The notes under the pieces: model-generated
Database searches by the model: none
The model's input: only the letters and a program-made list of their open reading frames with translations
Told to the model about the DNA's origin: nothing
DNA from: Methylobacterium sp. PvR107
GTDB taxonomy: Bacteria > Pseudomonadota > Alphaproteobacteria > Rhizobiales > Beijerinckiaceae
DNA: 64,000 nt
Reading direction: 5' to 3'
Assembly (NCBI RefSeq): GCF_017833295.1
Contig: NZ_JAFIBW010000001.1
Location: 2,370,001 to 2,434,000 of the forward strand
Program-made: the position numbers and the translations under genes
Shown: positions 18,240 through 28,666 of the stretch, piece by piece
How positions within the stretch are numbered: the stretch's first letter is position 1
Layout of the letters: the number at the start of each line of letters is the position of its first letter

Positions 18240-18351
18240 ATCATTCCGGGACTGCGCAGCAGGACCCGGAATCCAGATCCAGACCGTGTGCCCGGCATAG
18301 CTCTGTCGGTGGCTCCGGATTCCGGGCACGCCTGCGGCGCCCCGGCATGAC
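18240..18351. repeat. Repeat family A, copy 2
   Basis: Same orientation and length as copy 1. The left end TCATTCCGGGACTGCGCAGC is identical, the right end is CCGGCATGAC (one mismatch in the terminal repeat). It fills most of the 314 nt gap (18109-18422) between apt and the phosphatase gene; the rest of that gap shows nothing else. Confidence 0.85.
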
Positions 18352-18422
18352 GGTGGGTTGTTGGACACCAGTCAGCACGCCGAAGCGGTGCAATCCGTTG
18401 ACCCGCGTTCGTGGCCCAAGGC

Positions 18423-19220
18423 TCAGGCCGCCTGGACTTTCTTAAGGATGGCGACGAGTTCCCGGTGCAGCCCCTCGTTGCCGCAAGCCACCGACCGTGG
18501 CGCCAGCGGCTCGGCCGCGCCGTCCGCCGAGCTCACGAAGCCGCCCGCCTCGCGCACCAGGATCACGCCGGCGGCGAAATCGTAGGTCTGGAGGTCGCGC
18601 TCCCAGTAGGCGTCGAGGCGCCCGCAGGCGACATAGGCCAGGTCGAGGGCCGCCGAACCCATCCGGCGGGTGCCGCCGGCCACCGCCATCACGGCGCCGA
18701 GTTCGCGCAAGAGGCGCGGATGGCTGCCGCGGCCGAGATAGGGCGTGCCGTAGCCGACCAGCGCATCGGCCATGTCCTGGCGGCCGGAGACGCGCAGGCG
18801 CCGGTTGTTGAGGTAGGCGCCCTTGCCGCGCTCGGCGACGAACAGCTCATCCTTGATCGGGTCGAAGATCACCCCGGCCACGATCTGGCCCTCGCGCTCG
18901 AGACCGACCGAGACCGCGAAATGCGGCACGCCGTGCAGGAAGTTCGATGTTCCGTCGAGGGGATCGACGTGCCAGGTGTGACTCTTGTCGGTCCCCTCGA
19001 TGATCCCGTTCTCCTCGAGCACGAGGCTGTAGCCCGGACGCGCCTTCATCAGAGCGTCGCGCAGCACTTCCTCGGCCTTGCGGTCGGCAGCCGAGACGAA
19101 GTCGCCCGGTCCTTTGCGCGAGACCTGCAGGTTCTCGACCTCGCCGTAGTCGCGGCGCAGGCCGCGCGCGGCCTTGCGAACGGCATCGACCATGACGGTC
19201 ATGAGGGGTGAGGAGATCAT
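18423..19220 (-). CDS. Inositol-monophosphatase family enzyme (SuhB-like)
   Basis: 265 aa Mg-dependent phosphatase. Metal/catalytic motifs: VLEENGII (Glu pair), WHVDPLDGTSNFLHG, and ERDLQTYDFAAGVILVREAGG where the usual WDxAAG Trp is Tyr. The normal length and motif order place it with SuhB/IMPase. It could act on inositol phosphates, fructose-1,6-bisphosphate or PAP. Start at ATG 19220 with a weak site; MTVMVD at 19202 is an alternative. Confidence 0.92.
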   Translation of the reverse strand: MISSPLMTVMVDAVRKAARGLRRDYGEVENLQVSRKGPGDFVSAADRKAEEVLRDALMKARPGYSLVLEENGIIEGTDKSHTWHVDPLDGTSNFLHGVPHFAVSVGLEREGQIVAGVIFDPIKDELFVAERGKGAYLNNRRLRVSGRQDMADALVGYGTPYLGRGSHPRLLRELGAVMAVAGGTRRMGSAALDLAYVACGRLDAYWERDLQTYDFAAGVILVREAGGFVSSADGAAEPLAPRSVACGNEGLHRELVAILKKVQAA

Positions 19221-19330
19221 GGTGGGACTTTTCGCAGGGGAGGATTGGCGTCGTCGTTACAGGCCGGCGCCGGAAAAGACGAGATAGGGGCGGGAGATGG
19301 CGGGGCCGGCGCCGAGGGTGCCGCAGTTCC

Positions 19331-19506
19331 CCTTCCCCCCTCTGCGGTGAGGGTGGCTCCTGCGTCAGCAGGGGTCGGGAGAAAGGAATCCAGGTTCAGG
19401 AAACGTCGCAGCTTTCATGGAGGGCGCAGCGCGATCCTGCGCCGTCGCTCTCCTCTCCCGCCCCCCTTTGCGGGGGCCACCCACCATCGCGAAGGGGGAG
19501 GGAGAA
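19331..19506. repeat. Repeat family C, copy 1 (two-part inverted element)
   Basis: Left part 19331-19384 contains CCCCTCTGCGGTGAGGGTGG and ends GGGTCGGGAGAAAGG. The right part 19447-19506 carries the complementary motif set (CTCCTCTCCCG, CCCCCTTTGCGGGGGCCACCC). The same motifs are found inside the UdgX-fusion reading frame at 57619-57788. It fills the 308 nt gap 19221-19528 between the phosphatase and hemA, which has no other visible feature. Confidence 0.7.
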
Positions 19507-19528
19507 GCGCGCAGAGGCGCCGTAAATC

Positions 19529-20824
19529 CTACTCCGCTGCTTCGACGAACACCGTACCGGCCCGCGGCAGGTCCAGAGCCTGCCAGGTTTCCGTCAACGC
19601 CGCAGCCAGGCGCTCGATGTGCCCCGCATCGTGGTACGGCGACGGCGTGATCCGCAGGCGCTCGGTGCCGCGCGGCACGGTCGGGTAGTTGATCGGCTGG
19701 ATGTAGATCGCGTGTCGCTCCAGCAGGTGATCGGCCGCCGCCTTGCACAGCTCGGCGTCGCCGACCATCACCGGTACGATGTGGGTCTCGGTCTCCAGGA
19801 CCGGCAGGCCCGCCGCGCTCAGCGCCACCTTGGTGGCCGCCGCCTGGCGCTGATGCGCTTCCCGCTCGACGTTCGAGCGCTTGAGGTAGCGCACCGACGC
19901 TCGGGCCGCCGCCGCCACGGCAGGTGGGAGGGCCGTCGTGAAGATGAAGCCGGGCGCGAAGCTGCGCACCGCGTCGCAGATCGCCGCCGAGGCCGTGATA
20001 TAGCCGCCGACGCAGCCGAAACCCTTGGCCAGCGTCCCCTCGATCACGTCGACCCGGTGCATCACGCCGTCGCGCTCGGCGATGCCGCCACCGCGCGGGC
20101 CGTAGAGGCCGACGGCGTGGACCTCGTCGAGGTAGGTCATCGCGCCGTAGCGGTCGGCGAGGTCGCAGATCTTGCCGATCGGCGCGACGTCGCCGTCCAT
20201 CGAGTAGACCGACTCGAACACGATCAGCTTCGGCCGGTCGCCGGCCGCTTGAAGCAGCTCCTCCAAATGCTGGAGGTCGTTGTGGCGGAAGATCTTCTTC
20301 GCGCAGCCGGAATGGCGCACGCCCTCGATCATCGAATTGTGGTTGAAGGCGTCGGAGAGGATCAGGCAATCCGGGATCAGCTTGGCGATCGTCGAGATGC
20401 CGGCCTGGTTCGACACGTAGCCCGAGGTGAAGACGAGGCCCGCCTCCTTGCCGTGCAGGTCGGCGAGCTCACGCTCCAGATCGACCAGGGGCGAGTTGTT
20501 GCCGGCGATGTTGCGGGTGCCGCCGGCCCCGACGCCGCAGCGGGCTGCGGTGTCGGTCATGGCCGCCACCACGTCCTTATGCTGGCCCATGCCGAGATAG
20601 TCGTTGGAGCACCACACGGTGATCTCGGTGGTCTTGCCCTCGGGCTGGCGCCACTTGGCGGTCGGAAACCGCCCGGAGATCCGCTCGATGTCGGCGAAGA
20701 CGCGGTAACGGCGCTCGCCGTGCAGCTGATCCAGGGCGCCGCGGAAATAGCGCTCGTAGCCAGAACCCGCGCGCGTCGATCCCGCTGAGGCGAGCATCGT
20801 GCTGGGCATCCGGGTCACGGTCAT
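19529..20824 (-). CDS. hemA: 5-aminolevulinate synthase (Shemin pathway)
   Basis: 431 aa PLP enzyme condensing glycine and succinyl-CoA, the first step of haem and chlorophyll synthesis in alphaproteobacteria. The PLP Lys is in EGTLAKGFG (Lys267); other landmarks are [34 protein letters not shown] and [12 protein letters not shown]. It has about 20 extra residues at the N-terminus compared with the shortest homologues. ATG 20824 has AAGGA 7 nt upstream. A promoter candidate lies about 100 nt upstream. Confidence 0.97.
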   Translation of the reverse strand: MTVTRMPSTMLASAGSTRAGSGYERYFRGALDQLHGERRYRVFADIERISGRFPTAKWRQPEGKTTEITVWCSNDYLGMGQHKDVVAAMTDTAARCGVGAGGTRNIAGNNSPLVDLERELADLHGKEAGLVFTSGYVSNQAGISTIAKLIPDCLILSDAFNHNSMIEGVRHSGCAKKIFRHNDLQHLEELLQAAGDRPKLIVFESVYSMDGDVAPIGKICDLADRYGAMTYLDEVHAVGLYGPRGGGIAERDGVMHRVDVIEGTLAKGFGCVGGYITASAAICDAVRSFAPGFIFTTALPPAVAAAARASVRYLKRSNVEREAHQRQAAATKVALSAAGLPVLETETHIVPVMVGDAELCKAAADHLLERHAIYIQPINYPTVPRGTERLRITPSPYHDAGHIERLAAALTETWQALDLPRAGTVFVEAAE

Positions 20825-21139
20825 CGAGCGTCCTTCGCGTGTTCGGCCGCGCGGGTGGCGCCGTCGTGCGCCCGGGTCCCGCGATCGAGGTCCGGCCTCG
20901 GTCAGTCCTTCGCGTGAGGGGCGCAAGATACGCGCGGATCTGGAATTGGTTCAAGGTAAGCTTTGGGCATCGCTGCGTTGCATCGGTTGAGAGGCCGGCG
21001 CGAACCCGCTAGCGTCCCCAAGGATCTCTCGGCCCAAACCGGGCTCCAGCACCCTGCAGCAATCCATGTTTCCAAGCGCAGATGGCTCCTCCGGCCGGGA
21101 TGTGCCCACCCAGACCTTTCGGCGACCAAGGGTCGCGCC
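20825..21139. other. Divergent gap between hemA and the small gene before murA
   Basis: 315 nt. Contains the hemA promoter candidate (20925-20954) and must contain the start signals of the murA unit. No gene is supported; an in-frame extension of the small plus-strand gene back to 20963 has no ribosome-binding site. Confidence 0.5.
20925..20954 (-). promoter_or_regulatory. Putative sigma-70 promoter of hemA
   Basis: On the minus strand TTGAAC (20954-20949) and TATCTT (20930-20925) are separated by 18 nt, a good vegetative pattern in otherwise GC-rich DNA, about 100 nt before the hemA ATG. No experimental support. Confidence 0.45.
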
Positions 21140-21319
21140 ATGACGGACCCGAAGGCCGAGCGCGGCGAGCGGCTCAAGGCAGCGCTTCGCCAGAACCTGC
21201 GCCGCCGCAAAGCTCAGGGCCGCGGCCGGGCGGAAGCGAGTCCGGCTCCGGGGGCGGACCAGTCCTGCGCGCCCGAGCCCGACGGAAGCGGTCCTGATTC
21301 CGACAAATCCGGTCTATAG
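21140..21319 (+). CDS. Small basic protein encoded upstream of murA
   Basis: 59 aa. The first half is strongly basic and helical (ERGERLKAALRQNLRRRKAQG); the second half is an acidic, Pro/Ser/Asp-rich tail. Short proteins with this LRxNLRRRKAQ core are, to my knowledge, widely conserved just upstream of murA in Hyphomicrobiales, with no known function. It ends 83 nt before murA. Confidence 0.72.
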   Translation: MTDPKAERGERLKAALRQNLRRRKAQGRGRAEASPAPGADQSCAPEPDGSGPDSDKSGL

Positions 21320-21402
21320 GGCACGGCTAAGCCTGGGCGTTTCGTTGCCCGCGAGCAGTACGGCCGGCCGCGCGCCAGTAAGGGTGCGCCGCCCGAGGAC
21401 AC

Positions 21403-22695
<1,293 letters not shown>

Positions 22696-22844
22696 GCCCA
22701 CGCACGTGGCCCACCGGTCGTCTCTGCGATAAGGGCTGCGCTACGCGTTTCGACGTCGCGCGGCCCTGGGCGCCACGGCACTGCACGCGTGATGACCAAG
22801 CGAAGCCTGTCCTCCGCAGGCGTCTTTCGGCCATCGCCGCCCGG

Positions 22845-23237
22845 TCAGTCGCCGATCTGCCCGCGCTTGTAGCCGAAGCCCGGAATCTCGCAGCCGCACG
22901 GCGCATTGGGCGGCGCCGGCGCCGTCACGCAGGTTCCGCGGGCGGTCACACAGACGCTGTCGCGCCACAGCGGCCGCTCGTCGCGATAACGCCCGCGATA
23001 GCGCGGCCCGTCGTCATCCGGCGGAGGCGGAGGCGGGCGCCGCGGCCAGTCATACGCGTCGTCCGGAAGCGGCGGCCGGCGGCCCCATCGCGGCGGAGGC
23101 TCGTCGAACCGGTCCGGGTCGGGGCGGCCGAACCCGTAGGGCCTCGCATCCGGGCCGACCTGCGCCGCGACGGGGGTGCCGGCCGTCATCCCCAGCGTCA
23201 GCACGACCAGCCCCACCTGCGTGATGCTTTTGCCCAT
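22845..23237 (-). CDS. Exported proline-rich protein, unknown
   Basis: 130 aa from ATG 23237 (MGKSITQ). Signal peptide QVGLVVLTLGMTAGTPVAAQ, then a Pro/Arg/Asp-rich region with a run of eight Pro residues (RRPPPPPPDDD) and a C-terminal Cys-rich segment (VCVTARGTCVT, PCGCEIPGFGYKRG) with four Cys that could form two disulfides. It lies on the opposite strand inside the murA-hisD stretch. No family recognised. Confidence 0.68.
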   Translation of the reverse strand: MGKSITQVGLVVLTLGMTAGTPVAAQVGPDARPYGFGRPDPDRFDEPPPRWGRRPPLPDDAYDWPRRPPPPPPDDDGPRYRGRYRDERPLWRDSVCVTARGTCVTAPAPPNAPCGCEIPGFGYKRGQIGD

Positions 23238-23424
23238 CCCCGATCCTGCCTCGGCGCGTTGGAGAGGCAATGTTACGCGGCCGCGCTGGGCCGAACCTGG
23301 GCTGGATCCGGATCGCGGATCGGCTCAGGCCGTTGCCCGAACGGGAGCGTGCCGCTACCTACGCCCTGCCGCGGGCCGGTCCCGTCTGATCCGATCCGCG
23401 CTGACGTTTCCCGAGGACACCTTC

Positions 23425-23874
23425 ATGGAGCTGCTCAGGCTCGCCGCCCTCGACGCCGAGGATCTGACCGTGATCTCCGCGCACCTCCAGGACGCGATCC
23501 TCCGCCCGGAGGATCTGACCTACCTGGCCGGCGAGCACCGGTTCCTGATGGTCGCGCGGCGCTTCGACTGGACGCCGGACGCACCGCCGCGCCGGCGTCT
23601 CGCCGGTGTCCATTTCGAGCGCGTCCTCACCGTGAAGACGCGTGGCCTCAAGCCCGGCGACGCGACGCCGGTGAGCCTGCTGGCCCTGACCTTCACGCCC
23701 ACGGACGCGCCCTCCGGACACGTCGATCTCGTCTTCTCCGGCGGGGCGGCGGTGCGGCTCGAGGTCGAATGCATCGAGGTCCGGATGAAGGATCTGGGGC
23801 CGGTCTGGGAGGCGGCGACCCGCCCCGGGCACGACATTGAGACGCGCGATACGGCCTCCGGCACGGCGGCCTGA
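23425..23874 (+). CDS. DUF2948 family protein
   Basis: 149 aa from ATG 23425. Typical DUF2948 sequence: LRLAALDAEDLTVISAHLQDA, MVARRFDW, GVHFERVLTVKTRGL and LEVECIEVRMKDLGPVWEA. The family is found in alphaproteobacteria, nearly always just before hisD, and its function is not known. It is 20 nt upstream of hisD and probably cotranscribed. Confidence 0.93.
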   Translation: MELLRLAALDAEDLTVISAHLQDAILRPEDLTYLAGEHRFLMVARRFDWTPDAPPRRRLAGVHFERVLTVKTRGLKPGDATPVSLLALTFTPTDAPSGHVDLVFSGGAAVRLEVECIEVRMKDLGPVWEAATRPGHDIETRDTASGTAA

Positions 23875-23894
23875 CGAGAGACAGAAGGCTTCCG

Positions 23895-25190
<1,296 letters not shown>

Positions 25191-25200
25191 GGTTTTGGGG

Positions 25201-25683
25201 ATGGCGGAGAAGCAGCGCGGGCCAAACCGCCTCGCGAAGGTGAGCCTGGACGAGGCGTCGATCGCCCGCGGCAACCCGGATCAGGAGCACGAGCGGGCGA
25301 TCGCGCTGTTCGACATCCTGGAGGACAATGCCTTCACGATCCCCGGCCGGGAGGGCCCTTACGTGCTGACGCTGGGCCTCGTCGAGAACAAGCTGTCCTT
25401 CGCGATCAGCACGGTCGATGGCGAGCCGGTGATGACGCACCTCCTGTCGCTGACGCCGTTCCGGCGGGTGATCCGCGACTACGAGATGGTCTGCGAGAGC
25501 TACTACAACGCGATCCGCACCGCCTCACCGTCGCAGATCGAGGCGATCGACATGGGTCGGCGGGGCCTGCACAACGAGGCGTCCGAGACGCTCAAGCAGC
25601 GGCTCGACGGCAAGGTCGACCTCGACCACGATACGGCACGCCGCCTGTTCACCCTGATCTTCGCCCTGCACTGGAAGGGCTAG
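25201..25683 (+). CDS. UPF0262 family protein
   Basis: 160 aa from ATG 25201; a TTG two codons earlier is unlikely. Family sequence: [29 protein letters not shown] N-terminus, [20 protein letters not shown] and [17 protein letters not shown]0262 has no assigned function and is restricted to alphaproteobacteria, conserved behind hisD. Confidence 0.93.
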   Translation: MAEKQRGPNRLAKVSLDEASIARGNPDQEHERAIALFDILEDNAFTIPGREGPYVLTLGLVENKLSFAISTVDGEPVMTHLLSLTPFRRVIRDYEMVCESYYNAIRTASPSQIEAIDMGRRGLHNEASETLKQRLDGKVDLDHDTARRLFTLIFALHWKG

Positions 25684-25706
25684 GGTGCCGTTCGGCCCTG
25701 CGCGCG

Positions 25707-26177
25707 ATGGCTGAGCCCCTGCCCGAGACCACACCGAAGAAGCAGCGGGTCCAGTCCGTCCTGTTCATGTGCAACTACAACGCCGTGCGCTCGGTGGCGG
25801 CGGAGGCGATCGCACGCGCCTATTTCGGCAAATCGACCTACGTGCAATCGGCGGGCGTGCGCTCCGGCGAGCCCACGGACCCGTTCATGATCGCGGCCCT
25901 CGACGAGATCGGGATCGACGCGAGCCGGCACCGCCCGCGCACCATCGAGGAACTGGAGGATTGGGAGGGTCTGAACTTCGACCTGATCATCACCCTCGCT
26001 CCGGAGGCGCATCACCGGGCTCTCGCCTTGACGCACACGCTCGCCGCCGATGTCGAATACTGGCCGACCCCGGACCCGACCCTGGTGCAGGACGCCTCCC
26101 GCGAGCAGCGCCTCGACGCCTATCGCGATGTCCGCGACGGGCTCACCCGGCGGATCAAGGCCCGGTTGAAGACGTAG
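25707..26177 (+). CDS. Low-molecular-weight phosphatase (arsenate reductase/LMW-PTP fold)
   Basis: 156 aa. P-loop MCNYNAVRS (Cys22, Arg28, Ser29) gives the CX5RS catalytic signature. The general-acid Asp is in YWPTPDPT, and SAGVRSGEP is also typical. The variant CNYNAVRS rather than CTGNSCRS marks the subgroup found in the hisD clusters of Hyphomicrobiales, where it is usually followed by infA and maf. Those genes are not here. Could dephosphorylate protein tyrosine or small molecules. Confidence 0.92.
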   Translation: MAEPLPETTPKKQRVQSVLFMCNYNAVRSVAAEAIARAYFGKSTYVQSAGVRSGEPTDPFMIAALDEIGIDASRHRPRTIEELEDWEGLNFDLIITLAPEAHHRALALTHTLAADVEYWPTPDPTLVQDASREQRLDAYRDVRDGLTRRIKARLKT

Positions 26178-26409
26178 CGGGGCCGAATACCGGCGCGTCG
26201 GCCTCATCCCGGCAGACGGGCACGCGGCCGTGACGCGGCCCGTCTCGCCACCCCAGCAACGCCCCGCACGCCAAGACAGGTCGAGAGCACGGCCTCTTAA
26301 AGCTCGGCCCTCCTTGTCACAGATTCAGGTTTCGATCGCTCTCGTGAAATGATCGGCGCGGGCGATCCCGCTGTAAAGTCTTCCCGCGACCCAGTCTGGG
26401 GGACAAATC

Positions 26410-26853
26410 ATGAGAAAAACGATCCTGTTCGTTGCGATTGTCACAAACTACGCAGGAGTGACCCTTCCAAGTTTAGCGCAATGGCGTCCCACCGGCGGAT
26501 TACTTAACGTCGCGCGGACGAATCAATGCTCGATGACGGGCGGAGAAGTCGCGTCCGCGAGGCCGGACGGCATCTTCTTCTGTCCGTCCCGGGCCGCCGC
26601 CGTCGATGCCCAGGTCGCCGATGCCAGTCATTTCTACTTCGTCCAGGCTTACGGATCGCTCGCCATCCATACCACGTCCAAGAAGCTGGCCGATTGCTGG
26701 GCCGCCCACGCGCTCGCGACGACGCCGCACGGCCCGCATTACGTCAAGCAGTGGATCAAGCACTGGCGGATCTACGGGAACCCGGACCTGATCCACGGCG
26801 AACGCGAAGAGCGGATCTCGAACGTTCGCCGCTGTTGTGCTTGCGGGGCGTAG
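26410..26853 (+). CDS. Exported Cys-containing orphan protein
   Basis: 147 aa with GGGGGA 8 nt before ATG 26410. A signal peptide (ILFVAIVTNYAGVTLPSLAQ) leads a mature domain with Cys in NQCSMTGG, IFFCPSR, LADCWAA and a terminal RRCCACGA cluster. The 5' end is richer in A and T than the neighbourhood. No family recognised. It opens a 2 kb stretch of broken or odd genes behind the hisD cluster, so recent arrival is possible. Confidence 0.65.
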   Translation: MRKTILFVAIVTNYAGVTLPSLAQWRPTGGLLNVARTNQCSMTGGEVASARPDGIFFCPSRAAAVDAQVADASHFYFVQAYGSLAIHTTSKKLADCWAAHALATTPHGPHYVKQWIKHWRIYGNPDLIHGEREERISNVRRCCACGA

Positions 26854-26920
26854 GCCGGAACGCCGCCGTCCGCCCCGGCGCGGCCCGGATCGCCAAGGGG
26901 GGCGATGCACGCGGAACCGC

Positions 26921-27349
26921 TCAAGCCGCCCGGACGGTGACGAGAACCGCATCCGTCGCGGTCTTGAGTGCGTCGGCGTGATGCGACAGGTCCGAGGCGG
27001 CCGCGAGCACGTGCGCCGCCGCAGCGCCGGTCTGTGCGGCAGCCTGCGCCACGGTGGTGATCGTGACGGTGACCGCCCGGGTACCTGCCGTCGCGTCTGC
27101 AACATGGCAGACGATGTCCTGCGTTGCGGCCCCCTGCCCCTCCACCGAGGCGGCGACCGAACCCGCCAAACCGGCGATCTCGCGGATCAGGCTCAGAACC
27201 CGGGCGTCGCCGATGATCAGCAGCCGCGCGGCCGCCCGGATCTGCGGGTCACCCGCGGCCCGGGCCGCGAGTTCCGGCCCGACGCCGGCGGGATCGCCGA
27301 TGGCGAGCGCGAGAACAGGCAGAGTCCGGTCTTGCAACACAGCCGTCAT
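26921..27349 (-). pseudogene. In-frame chimera: 5' part of a pdxA-like gene fused to the 3' end of a chemoreceptor gene
   Basis: 142 codons, uninterrupted. Residues 1-52 match the N-terminus of 4-hydroxythreonine-4-phosphate dehydrogenase (PdxA): LALAIGDPAGVGPELAAR and LLIIGDARVL. From residue 53 on the sequence is the C-terminal end of a methyl-accepting chemotaxis protein: EGQGAATQDIVCHV, VTITTVAQAAAQTGAAAAHV, closing in VTVRAA. The tail aligns with the complete receptor at 46973-48658 ([14 protein letters not shown] ... ATVRAA). The join lies near 27193. Neither part can keep its parent function: PdxA lacks its active site and the receptor lacks sensor, HAMP and CheA-contact tip. No ribosome-binding site is visible. 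Most likely the scar of a deletion. Confidence 0.8.
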
Positions 27350-27531
27350 GGGGGCTCGTCGTCTGGTGGTGTGGGGCGCCGGATCATCGAGCCGGAGCAG
27401 CCAGTTCGGTCACGGCCGCGTCAGCCTGCCCGGGCTCGGGAAGACCGCATGACGGCACGCGGTCGCCGGACCTCCCCGCTCCGGCATCCGGAACCGCCGG
27501 CGGCGCCGTGGATCCACGCCCCGCCGGTCCG

Positions 27532-28198
27532 TCACGGCGCCGTCGCGATTGTCACAGCCTGTGGGCGGCCCGTCCGCCAGACCTCGGCAATCCGGGCGGT
27601 GTTCGCGATGTTGTCCGCCGGATCGGCTGCGAGGATCAGCAGATCGGCGCGCCGGCCGGCTTCGAGGCGACCGCGATCGGTGAGGCCGAGAAGCTCCGCG
27701 GCCTGGGCCGTCGCGATGGTGAGCGCCCGAACCGGCGTGAGCCCGGCCTGAACCATCAGGGCGAGTTCCCGATGCTCGGCGACGCCCGGAACGCGCTCGG
27801 GCGTCGCGCCGCTGTCGGCCCCGAAGCCGATCCGCACGCCCGCATCGGAGAGGATCTTCAGGTTCGCGAGGTTCATCGCCAGCGAGTCGCGCCGCCTGCG
27901 CTTTGGCGCTCGCGCGCGTCTCACGCTGCCAGGCCGGATCGTCGAACCGGGCCTTGAGCTCGGGCGACAGCGCCGCGCGGACGAACGGTGTCTGGGTCCA
28001 GGGTTCCCTCTCGGCATACGCGACGGTCGCCTCGTCGAGAACCAGGGTCGGCACGTACCAAGTGTCGCGCGCCTTCAGCAGCGCGATGAAATCCGGATCG
28101 ACCGGCTTGTCGCGCACGCCGTGCGCCAGCACGGCGATGCGGCCGCCTGTCAGCGCCGCGAGATAAGGCAGGGTTTGGCTCGTCCAGCCGGCGGTCAT
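27532..28198 (-). pseudogene. Truncated and frameshifted amidohydrolase
   Basis: Remnant of a metal-dependent amidohydrolase of the imidazolonepropionase-like group. The first frame (from 28198) gives GGRIAVLAHGVRDKPVDPDF with the metal His, and runs to AKAQAA near 27892. The reading then continues in another frame as MNLANLKILSDAGVRIGFGA, GADSGATPERVPGVAEH (metal Asp) and LTPVRALTIATAQAAELLGL, ending at 27532. So at least one frameshift lies near 27880-27895, and the first half of the roughly 420 aa protein, including its HxH site, is missing. It sits upstream of the pdxA fragment in the same direction, suggesting a lost catabolic operon. Confidence 0.8.
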
Positions 28199-28241
28199 CG
28201 CGCGATGATCACGGTCTCGGCCATATCTCCAAGCCAGCGGC

Positions 28242-28565
28242 CTACCCGCGGCTGCCGATCAGCCAAGCGCGAAAGCGGCCGGCCAGCAGCGGCCGGGCGC
28301 GAACCACGTCGTCGTCGGCGAGAAGCGGCGAGCCCGCCAGGGCCGACAGATACGCGTCCTCGGTGTCCCGGCAGGCCTGAAAGGCAGCGTCGGCGGCCAG
28401 TTCCCGCTGAGTGAGCACGGCCTGGATCTGGAAGTTCCGGTTGAGGCAGTCGCGCCAGAGGTCGTACCCCCTGGCGGCCTCGCCGCTCGCCCGCGCCGAG
28501 AAACAGCCGATGACCAGCAGAGCCGCGAGTGACAGGACCGGCAACATGTGGCGGGCTGGCGGCAT
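28242..28565 (-). CDS. Small exported protein, unknown
   Basis: 107 aa with a signal peptide (MLPVLSLAALLVIGCFSARAS) and a helical mature part with two Cys (LWRDCLNRNF, FQACRDTEDAYLSAL) probably disulfide-linked. The length and Cys spacing resemble small periplasmic proteins of Methylobacterium, but I do not recognise a named family. A CtrA-like half-degenerate box lies about 45 nt upstream. Confidence 0.7.
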   Translation of the reverse strand: MPPARHMLPVLSLAALLVIGCFSARASGEAARGYDLWRDCLNRNFQIQAVLTQRELAADAAFQACRDTEDAYLSALAGSPLLADDDVVRARPLLAGRFRAWLIGSRG

Positions 28566-28607
28566 CGATCAGGCACTCCGTGCCGGGACAGGATGATCCC
28601 AACACGG

Positions 28608-28622
28608 TTAGCAGCTGGTTAA
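28608..28622 (-). promoter_or_regulatory. CtrA-like box, one mismatch
   Basis: Reads TTAA, 7 nt, CTAAC on the minus strand against the CtrA consensus TTAA-N7-TTAAC. It is 43-57 nt upstream of the exported protein gene that starts at 28565. Weaker than the two boxes near 29.4 kb. Confidence 0.35.
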
Positions 28623-28666
28623 GACATCGGTTCGGCGCCGGGCGGGTACCGCCCGACGCTGGAGCC

